Positions 5,604-11,372 of a stretch of 11,372 nt of DNA are shown piece after piece. The position numbers and the translations under genes were made by a program. A model generated the notes under the pieces. The model saw nothing but the letters and a program-made list of their open reading frames with translations. It did not search any database and was not told where the DNA came from. How positions within the stretch are numbered: the first letter of the stretch is position 1; each line of letters opens with the position of its first letter. Source of the DNA: Methylococcaceae bacterium (GTDB lineage: Bacteria; Pseudomonadota; Gammaproteobacteria; Methylococcales; Methylomonadaceae); the NCBI GenBank assembly GCA_947506075.1, contig CANNNN010000056.1, forward strand, positions 1 to 11,372. The letters run 5' to 3'.

Positions 5604-5981
5604 ATGAAAAAGATTCTTTTCTTAACTGTTCTATTGTTATCGGCAACGGCTTTTGCCGATGATGCGAAAAATGAATGGCATAACACGACCCTTTCTGACG
5701 GCACAATTAAGAAAATTCAGGATACCCAATATCAATATAAAAAGTGTGTGGCTGCTGAAATGCAAAAGCCTGCGTATCATCAGCAGGAAAGTCGTAAAGC
5801 GACAGAGGCAATTATTAAACAATGTGAATCGGTTTTAACCCAGATGCGTGAAATATATCTGACTGAAAAAGTGCCGGGTACTATTGCTGACCGTCATTTA
5901 AAACAGATGCGTATGCAGACGACTCGTAATGTCCTGCAAGGTATGATGTTTGATGAAGCGGCCCGAAAGTCGGGTCAATAA
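5604..5981 (+). CDS. Small secreted protein of unknown function
   Basis: 125 residues from ATG at 5604. The frame is open 20 codons further up to a GTG, but only the 5604 start puts a classic signal peptide at the N-terminus: MKKILFLTVLLLSATAFADD, with cleavage expected after AFA (residue 18). GGGAA lies about 8 bases upstream. The mature protein is about 107 residues, mostly charged and helix-prone. Two cysteines (48 and 74) sit in similar helical contexts (YKKCVAAEMQ and IKQCESVLTQM) and could form a disulfide in the periplasm. No domain is recognised. The DUF2760 gene starts 24 bases after its stop, so the two are likely cotranscribed. A periplasmic partner for the membrane-anchored DUF2760 protein is possible, but only by position. 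A CCCGA-AAG-TCGGG mini-hairpin overlaps its last codons. Confidence 0.8.
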   Translation: MKKILFLTVLLLSATAFADDAKNEWHNTTLSDGTIKKIQDTQYQYKKCVAAEMQKPAYHQQESRKATEAIIKQCESVLTQMREIYLTEKVPGTIADRHLKQMRMQTTRNVLQGMMFDEAARKSGQ

Positions 5982-6005
5982 CAACAACTCTAAGAGACTC
6001 ATATC

Positions 6006-6653
6006 ATGAATAATTATGTAATCGATTTATCCTTGAAACCTACCACATTTGATTTATGGCATGTTTGTTTGGCGGGTACTGTCGCCCTGTTATCGCTGAT
6101 ACTTATCATGTTATTGCTGACCATGCTGGTTAGTCTGATGCGTTGCAGGAAAAAACCGGTAAATTTTCAAGCGGCCCCAGCGCCTGAGCCGGTAGTAAGG
6201 ATTGTCGAGAAAATCGTCGAAGTTGAAAAGCTGGTTCATGCGCCCGCAAAGGAACCTGTGGTTTTAAAAGAGGCGACTCCTGATGCCGCCTTGCAATTGC
6301 TGGGTTTGCTGCAACAAGAAGCGCGTTTTATCGATTTTATTAAAGAGGATATTACGGCGTTCAGCGATGCGGATATTGGTAATGCAGCCCGCGTCGTGCA
6401 TGAAGGCTGTAATAAAGCGCTTAATGAACATTTTACCTTAGCCGTCGTCCGTAACGAGCAGGAAGGCAGCAAGATCACTTTGCCGCAAGGTTTTGACGCG
6501 GCGACGGTGCGCTTAACAGGTAATATTATCGGTACTGCGCCTTTTACCGGCACCCTGGTTCACAAGGGCTGGCAAGTGACCAGTATCAGACTGCCAAAAC
6601 TGACTTTGTCGCATAATGCCGCTATTGTAGCGCCTGCAGAGGTGGAGTTATGA
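6006..6653 (+). CDS. DUF2760 domain protein, membrane-anchored
   Basis: 215 residues. A long hydrophobic helix (about 18-46, HVCLAGTVALLSLILIMLLL onward) anchors it in the inner membrane, followed by RCRKK, which suggests the bulk stays in the cytoplasm. A Pro/Glu/Val-rich linker (52-90, with VRIVEKIVEVEKLV) leads to the DUF2760 domain (about 93-215). I recognise the domain from AALQLLGLLQQEARFIDFI, EDITAFSDADIGNAARVVHE and the end segment TGTLVHKGWQVTSIRLPKL, closing with PAEVEL. The biochemical role of DUF2760 is unknown. The family is commonly found beside Hsp70 genes, as here: its TGA overlaps the Hsp70 ATG (ATGA, 6650-6653), so the two should be made in linked amounts. By inference it may dock the Hsp70 at the membrane. 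AAGAG upstream of the ATG serves as ribosome binding site. Confidence 0.88.
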   Translation: MNNYVIDLSLKPTTFDLWHVCLAGTVALLSLILIMLLLTMLVSLMRCRKKPVNFQAAPAPEPVVRIVEKIVEVEKLVHAPAKEPVVLKEATPDAALQLLGLLQQEARFIDFIKEDITAFSDADIGNAARVVHEGCNKALNEHFTLAVVRNEQEGSKITLPQGFDAATVRLTGNIIGTAPFTGTLVHKGWQVTSIRLPKLTLSHNAAIVAPAEVEL

Positions 6654-8572
6654 GTGACTGGGCCGATCACATGCAACAGGGTAAGGTTGACATGACTGAA
6701 AACCAAGCGGATCAAGGCATTATCGATGAGGATTCGCAAAACGGCACGCGATATTCAGTGGGTATCGATTTGGGGACGACGCATTGCGTTTTATCCTATG
6801 CTGAATTAGGTGATATCGACGACGAGCAATTCTTGTCGCACGTTATGGCAATACCGCAACTGACATCACCCGGTTCGGTAGAGGAAAAAACGCAGTTGCC
6901 GTCATTTTTATATCAGGCTCATGAAGACGAACTTGCAGAAGGTTCTACTTCGTTACCCTGGACTGCAAAACCGGAGTATTTGGTTGGTGAAATCGCCCGT
7001 AGTCTGGGCAGCAAAACTCCGATACGCTTGGTTGCCAGCGCCAAAAGCTGGTTATGTCATGCGGGTGTGGATTGCAAGGCGGCTATTTTACCGGTTGATT
7101 CTCCAGACGAAATCGAACGTGTCTCGCCGTTTCAGGCAACGAGCGCTTATCTGCAGCATATGCGAGATGCTTGGCAAAGTCAGCATCCCGATGCGCCGCT
7201 AGCGCAACAGGATGTCGTAATTACCGTGCCGGCTTCATTTGATCCGGCAGCGAGGGAGTTAACGGTTGAGGCTGCGCGTGCCGTAGGACTCGGTCAGGCT
7301 ATTCTGCTGGAAGAGCCGCAGGCCGCCTTGTACAGCTGGATAGAGAAAAGCCACGGCGACTGGCGCAAACATGCCGAGGTGGGCGATATTATCCTGGTCA
7401 TTGATGTCGGCGGAGGTACCACCGATTTATCCTTGATAGCGGTTACGCAACAAGACGGTAATCTCGAACTGACCCGGGTGGCGGTTGGCGATCATATTCT
7501 TTTGGGTGGCGATAATATGGATTTGGCCTTGGCCTATACCGTTAAAGCCAAGCTGGAGCAGGATGGCAAACGATTGGAACCCTGGCAGATTCAGGCGCTG
7601 ACCCATGGTTGTCGCGATGCCAAGGAAAAGATCTTCAATAATTCCGAGCTGGATACGATGCCATTGGTGGTCGCCAGTAGAGGTTCATCGCTGATTGGCG
7701 GTACTTTGCGCACCGAATTGACCCGTGAAGAAGTCAATCGAGTGCTGATTGACGGTTTCCTGCCTAAGGTGGCCATCAGTGAGCTGCCGGTCAGTCGTCC
7801 CCGAACCGGCCTAAGAACCGCTGGCTTGCCGTATGCCCAGGATGCGGGCATTACCCGGCATCTGGCGGCGTTCCTGACCAAGCAACAAGGCGCTACCGAC
7901 GAGCTTGACGACATCAATTTACCTGAACACGCGAGTTTCTTGCATCCCACGGCTGTGTTGTTTAATGGCGGTGTGTTAAAAGCCGAGGCCTTGGCCGAGC
8001 GTTTAATGGCGGTGTTAAATTCATGGTTAAGCGCTGAACAAGCCCCCGAGGCCAGATTATTGGCGGGTGCAGACCTTGATCTGGCGGTCGCCCGAGGCGC
8101 TGCTTACTATGGTTTTGTTCGTAAAGGCAAGGGTGTGCGCATTAAAGGGGGCACGGCGGCTTCGTACTATGTTGGCATAGAAAGCGCCATGCTTGCGGTG
8201 CCGGGCATGGCCCCGGAAATTCAAGCCTTGTGCATCGCCCCGTTCGGCATGGAAGAAGGCACTCAACAGGAATTGCCGGATGATGAATTCGGTCTGGTGA
8301 TCGGTGAGCCGGTTCGATTTCGTTTTTTTGCGTCCAATACCCGACGTGAGGATAAGGTCGGAACCCGACTGGATTACTGGACCAACGAAGAGCTGTCCGA
8401 ACTGGATGAAATTGAAATTACCTTGCCGGAAGAGTCCAGAAGACCCGGTGAAGTCGTGCCGGTGCATTTATGTGCAGCGGTCACTGAAGTCGGTACGCTG
8501 GAGTTGCAAGCCATATCCCAAAAAGACAGCGGTCGCTGGAAGATTGAGTTCGATGTCAGGGCAGGGGAGTAG
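6650..8572 (+). CDS. Hsp70-family molecular chaperone (divergent DnaK homolog)
   Basis: 640 residues. Residues 1-34 are an acidic extension. The actin-type ATPase shows phosphate 1 motif VGIDLGTTHCVLSY (37-50), phosphate 2 motif DVGGGTTD (252-259) and adenosine motif LFNGGV (437-442), so ATP binding and hydrolysis should be intact. The nucleotide domain ends near AAYYGFVRKGKG (about 485-496). Only about 145 residues follow, ending in SGRWKIEFDVRAGE. This looks like a short beta-type substrate region without the long helical lid and EEVD-like tail of DnaK. It belongs to the Hsp70 subgroup paired with DUF2760, where a second, larger DUF3731-type Hsp70 often follows. None is present next to it here. 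GGTGGAG lies just before the ATG, and the start overlaps the DUF2760 stop. Later in-frame ATGs (codons 8 and 15) are alternative starts. Client and cofactors are unknown. Confidence 0.92.
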   Translation: MSDWADHMQQGKVDMTENQADQGIIDEDSQNGTRYSVGIDLGTTHCVLSYAELGDIDDEQFLSHVMAIPQLTSPGSVEEKTQLPSFLYQAHEDELAEGSTSLPWTAKPEYLVGEIARSLGSKTPIRLVASAKSWLCHAGVDCKAAILPVDSPDEIERVSPFQATSAYLQHMRDAWQSQHPDAPLAQQDVVITVPASFDPAARELTVEAARAVGLGQAILLEEPQAALYSWIEKSHGDWRKHAEVGDIILVIDVGGGTTDLSLIAVTQQDGNLELTRVAVGDHILLGGDNMDLALAYTVKAKLEQDGKRLEPWQIQALTHGCRDAKEKIFNNSELDTMPLVVASRGSSLIGGTLRTELTREEVNRVLIDGFLPKVAISELPVSRPRTGLRTAGLPYAQDAGITRHLAAFLTKQQGATDELDDINLPEHASFLHPTAVLFNGGVLKAEALAERLMAVLNSWLSAEQAPEARLLAGADLDLAVARGAAYYGFVRKGKGVRIKGGTAASYYVGIESAMLAVPGMAPEIQALCIAPFGMEEGTQQELPDDEFGLVIGEPVRFRFFASNTRREDKVGTRLDYWTNEELSELDEIEITLPEESRRPGEVVPVHLCAAVTEVGTLELQAISQKDSGRWKIEFDVRAGE

Positions 8573-8593
8573 TGTTTCCCTGTTAAAAAAATA

Positions 8594-8688
8594 GAACATG
8601 AATGACGTGGATTAAGACGGTTTACACTGAATAAATAAGAGCAATAGGCTTATCAGTGTTTTCCGTCTAATCTGCGTTATCTATGTTC
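8594..8688. repeat. 95-bp imperfect palindrome between Hsp70 and ubiX
   Basis: The left arm (8594-8639) and right arm (8649-8688) pair over four perfect blocks: GAACAT/ATGTTC, GACGG/CCGTC, ACACTG/CAGTGT and ATAAG/CTTAT. They are joined by a 15-base region (8600-8614) with 10 Watson-Crick pairs and several G-T pairs, around a 9-base loop (8640-8648). It looks like a dispersed palindromic repeat (REP- or MITE-like) rather than a terminator, as no T run follows. As RNA it would form a long hairpin ahead of ubiX and could limit read-through from the Hsp70 gene. Confidence 0.75.
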
Positions 8689-8722
8689 CAACGTAAAAAA
8701 TTAGCAGCTAAACGATACAATA

Positions 8723-9304
8723 ATGAAGCAAAAAAAACGATTAATCATTGCGATGACTGGGGCAACCGGCGCGGTTTATGGGGTAAGAATGCTGCAAGTT
8801 TTGCAGGCTCAGGAGCGTTGGGAAACTCATTTGGTCATTTCTTCGGCCGGTGTGGTCAATTTAAAGCATGAAATGGATATGACGCGCGCCGAACTGGTTG
8901 CGTTGGCCGATGTGACGCATGGCATTAATGATATCGCGGCGAGTATTTCCAGCGGTGGATTCAAGACAGCAGGCATGATTATCGCGCCGTGTTCGATGAA
9001 AACCCTGGCGGCGGTTGCGCATGGCTTTGGCGACAACCTGATCTCACGGTCAGCCGATGTGGTTTTAAAAGAACGTCGCCGGCTGGTGGTCATGCCCCGC
9101 GAAACCCCGTTAAATCTGGTGCATATTCGAAACATGGCCAGCGTGACGGAAATGGGCGGCATTATGTTTCCACCTATGCCTGCTTTTTACAGCAAATCGG
9201 ATTCACTCGCGGCCATGGTTGATGAAACCGTCGGCCGGGTCTTGGACATGTTCGGAGTTGATGTCGATGGCTTGTACACGCCTTGGGAAGGCTTGGCTGG
9301 CTAA
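8723..9304 (+). CDS. ubiX: UbiX/Pad1-family flavin prenyltransferase
   Basis: 193 residues, full family length. The enzyme joins a dimethylallyl group to reduced FMN to make prenyl-FMN, the cofactor of UbiD-type decarboxylases (ubiquinone synthesis, or aromatic acid decarboxylation for Pad1-type partners). Visible signatures are the flavin-binding MTGATGAVYG (11-20), SS at 40-41, E50, AASISSGGF (72-80), APCSMKTLAAVAHG (88-101), then ADVVLKERRRLVVMPRETPL (111-130) and PPMPAFY (150-156). R109, K116, R126, E127, Y156 and R172 line up with active-site residues known from Pseudomonas UbiX. The APCSMKTLA form recalls BsdB/VdcB/Pad1 as much as E. coli UbiX, so the partner pathway is open, and no UbiD gene is in the window. 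The ATG has no clear Shine-Dalgarno. A long palindrome precedes it, so it may have its own promoter. Confidence 0.92.
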   Translation: MKQKKRLIIAMTGATGAVYGVRMLQVLQAQERWETHLVISSAGVVNLKHEMDMTRAELVALADVTHGINDIAASISSGGFKTAGMIIAPCSMKTLAAVAHGFGDNLISRSADVVLKERRRLVVMPRETPLNLVHIRNMASVTEMGGIMFPPMPAFYSKSDSLAAMVDETVGRVLDMFGVDVDGLYTPWEGLAG

Positions 9305-9382
9305 GTAAACAGTACAATAGTGTTTTTAAGTCTTTTAAAATAAAGTCCACTTTCCCTCTATTCCATACTGTAAATGTTTTTC

Positions 9383-11372
9383 ATGAATAAAAAAACACCT
9401 ATCAAGGCTATGCTCGCAAACGCCGAGCCTGCGCTTATTGCTGATAAGGCGCTAGCCAGGCAAAACGCCGGGCAGTATAAGGAAGCCATTGAACTGTACA
9501 AGCAATTATTAAAACAGGCCGATAATAAAGATTGGCAGCAGGCATTGGCTCAGTGTTACTTGCGCAGGGCTTTGTCGTTTGCAGAAAAAAACATGGTCAA
9601 AGAGGCGGTGGTGTTATGGGATAATTATGCGCAGAATGCAGAAGCTCCCTATCAAGCCTATGACTGCTATATTGCTTGGCTGTTGCAAACCAACAATATT
9701 GCCAAGGTAAAAGCCTGCCTGGGTCAATTATCCACGCAACAGCTGGACGAACAGTATCCTGATCTTGCCAGTTTGCTAGGCTTGTTGATACTTACCGAAA
9801 AACCCGAGCTTGAATCTGCACTGCCCAAGGATTCGCTATTCATAAGGCATTTGGCTTTGGTAAGGGCCGCGCTAACGGCATTTCAAAGCGACAAGCCGGA
9901 ACAGCTTGAGCAGAGCTTAAAGCAACTGCCTTTCCGCTCCGCTTTCCGCGATTTTCGCAGTCTACTAACAGCGGCTCTTGCGTTGCCGGAAGCTTTAGAG
10001 CTAGCGCAGTCCCTGTTATCAAAAATCCCTGCCAGATCGCCATATCAGCAAGCTGCTCGGTTATTGCTGAGTACTACGCATCAGGGTTCGACTCTGGCTA
10101 ACGAGTGTTTGCAATTCGAGCATAAACAACGGCAGATTATCGGAACGATAAAAAAATTCAGTAAAAAGCAGGCTGACTTGCTGGAGGGATTGGCAAAACA
10201 AAAGGGACTCTTATCCGATAAAATCACCTTTAATTTTGCTATTGAATATCGGGAACTGTTTGGCCCGGATTTGGCGCGGCAATTCTGTCGTGCACTGCTG
10301 ACCACCTATCCGGCAGGCTTGCGCGATTTTAACAAACATTTCGGCCTGATAGACGAGTTTGAACAATGCCGGTTAAAGGCACTCGCTTATGAACGTGACA
10401 GGGACTTTTGCGATGCTGAATATTACTGGAAACAATGCATCGCGCATTTGAACAAGCAAGCTGAAGCCAATGCTTACAAGATCGCGTTGATTATGCGTCA
10501 TATTGCTGAACACGCACAATCGCTTAGAGACGGCACGAAATGGCGGATAGACAGCCTGGAGCATGATCCGAATGATAGGGAGAGTTATATAAATATCCTC
10601 CACTATTATGAATCCCAGTCACAACAGGCCGACGAGTATAAGCGATGGCTGGAACAAGGCCTTAAGACCTTTCCGCAAGATATTGATTTATTGGTGTTGG
10701 CGATCAAGGCGGCCTTAGCGAATAAAGCCTTCAAAAAAGCGACGCAGTATGCTCAGGCTATATTGAAAATCGATCCGGTCAATACCTTTGCCAAGCAGGT
10801 TTTGTTTACCAGCCATTTAGCCCATGCGCGCAAACTGATTAAAACTAAAAAATTTCATCTGGTCGAAAAGGAAATTCAACAGGCGGAAAAGTTGACCATC
10901 GGCAAGCGCTATCAAGCCCAGGCGCAGCTGTTGCGCGGTTTTCTTGTATTGCTTGCCGAAAACAGGCAACAAGGTCTGCAGCAAATAGTCGAGGCCCTGC
11001 AAAAGATGAATGACGGCAGCGTATGCGCGCATTTTTGCGTGACCATCGAAACCCTGTTACTGGGCTTGACCCTCCCGGCTATAGTAAGGGATTTGCCGCC
11101 GCCTGCAAAAAGTCATCAGTTGTCGGAACAGGAACTTACCCGCCTCGTTCAGCTTATCCTGCAATATTACGGCGATGATGCAAGCAATAAGACTGTGTTG
11201 CATAAGGCGCTGGAAAAGATGCAGGTGTTTATTAAGCCGGCGCTTAAACGAAAAACATTTAACGAAGAAACGGTGTTGTCGCTATGTCAATGTCTGGCTA
11301 GCATCGGCCACTTTGAGTTGTTAGGGTATTGCGCGAAGCTTGCTCTGTCGCAATGGTGTAATCCGATCTGGG
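9383..11372 (+). CDS. Large TPR-like helical repeat protein, 3' end outside window
   Basis: An uninterrupted frame of 663 codons from ATG at 9383 to the window edge, where it is cut (partial). It is soluble and almost wholly helical, with no signal peptide or membrane segment. TPR-like units are visible near residues 17-52 (ALARQNAGQYKEAIELYKQL) and again about 400-480 (SYINILHYYESQSQQADEYK, LEQGLKTFPQDIDLLVLAIK, FKKATQYAQAILKIDPVNTF), including the typical final 'A..I.KIDP'. The region in between is helix-rich with Leu, Gln and Lys and fits degenerate repeats. Such scaffolds bind proteins, and some are Hsp70 co-chaperones. Lying 78 bases after ubiX and 810 after the Hsp70 gene, it is a candidate partner of that chaperone, by position only. 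No good ribosome binding site precedes the ATG. ATG at codon 10 is an alternative. Confidence 0.8.
   Translation, partial: MNKKTPIKAMLANAEPALIADKALARQNAGQYKEAIELYKQLLKQADNKDWQQALAQCYLRRALSFAEKNMVKEAVVLWDNYAQNAEAPYQAYDCYIAWLLQTNNIAKVKACLGQLSTQQLDEQYPDLASLLGLLILTEKPELESALPKDSLFIRHLALVRAALTAFQSDKPEQLEQSLKQLPFRSAFRDFRSLLTAALALPEALELAQSLLSKIPARSPYQQAARLLLSTTHQGSTLANECLQFEHKQRQIIGTIKKFSKKQADLLEGLAKQKGLLSDKITFNFAIEYRELFGPDLARQFCRALLTTYPAGLRDFNKHFGLIDEFEQCRLKALAYERDRDFCDAEYYWKQCIAHLNKQAEANAYKIALIMRHIAEHAQSLRDGTKWRIDSLEHDPNDRESYINILHYYESQSQQADEYKRWLEQGLKTFPQDIDLLVLAIKAALANKAFKKATQYAQAILKIDPVNTFAKQVLFTSHLAHARKLIKTKKFHLVEKEIQQAEKLTIGKRYQAQAQLLRGFLVLLAENRQQGLQQIVEALQKMNDGSVCAHFCVTIETLLLGLTLPAIVRDLPPPAKSHQLSEQELTRLVQLILQYYGDDASNKTVLHKALEKMQVFIKPALKRKTFNEETVLSLCQCLASIGHFELLGYCAKLALSQWCNPIW

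Noticed and set aside
6236..6553. Minus-strand frame inside the DUF2760 gene
   Set aside because: Shadow of a well-supported gene, with no family features.
7591..8467. Minus-strand frames inside the Hsp70 gene
   Set aside because: They oppose a gene with clear Hsp70 motifs and have shadow-like Ser/Arg-rich composition.
8683..8871. Plus-strand 62-codon frame before ubiX
   Set aside because: It starts inside the palindrome and runs out of frame into ubiX with no protein-like features.
9840..11032. Several minus-strand frames in the right end
   Set aside because: All lie opposite a continuous 663-codon helical-repeat frame on the plus strand.
1..11372. CRISPR array, tRNA or rRNA gene
   Set aside because: No regularly spaced repeats, cloverleaf with CCA end, or rRNA signature seen on either strand.

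Overview
The window looks like chromosomal DNA of a gammaproteobacterium. The best-conserved part (about 5.6-11.4 kb) carries gene types I associate with methanotroph-like Gammaproteobacteria, but no single marker fixes the genus, so that placement is an inference. Base composition is patchy: mostly AT-rich in the left half and around the methyltransferase, balanced in the Hsp70 region, and clearly GC-rich between about 1.68 and 2.89 kb.

Left part (1-4083): a worn, accessory-type region. It holds short repeats and palindromes (1-240), the C-terminal remnant of a DDE transposase (376-582), a frameshifted orphan gene on the minus strand (819-1230), and a GC-rich segment (about 1675-2888). That segment has two overlapping lipoprotein genes and the C-terminal stump of a GGDEF (diguanylate cyclase) gene, and the 8-bp word TTAAATCC lies at both edges. 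Further right are a minus-strand hairpin terminator with no gene in front of it, a tiny ORF with a signal peptide, and a decayed MEKHLA-domain gene broken by an apparent one-base loss.

Middle (4084-5603): a SAM-dependent methyltransferase of the RlmI/RlmK type behind a good sigma70-like promoter with a TTG start. An intergenic stretch follows, with one unrecognised ORF fragment and a hairpin.

Right part (5604-11372): a compact co-directional cluster. It contains a small secreted protein, a membrane-anchored DUF2760 protein, and an Hsp70-family ATPase that overlaps the DUF2760 stop codon by four bases. After a 95-bp imperfect palindrome come a UbiX/Pad1-type flavin prenyltransferase and the first 663 codons of a large helical-repeat (TPR-like) protein that runs off the window. 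The DUF2760-Hsp70 pair is the most interesting functional unit: an Hsp70 without the canonical C-terminal tail, coupled in translation to a membrane protein of unknown function. The nearby secreted protein and TPR-like protein are candidate partners, but only by position. UbiX supplies prenyl-FMN to UbiD-type decarboxylases (ubiquinone synthesis or aromatic acid metabolism) and is probably an unrelated neighbour.
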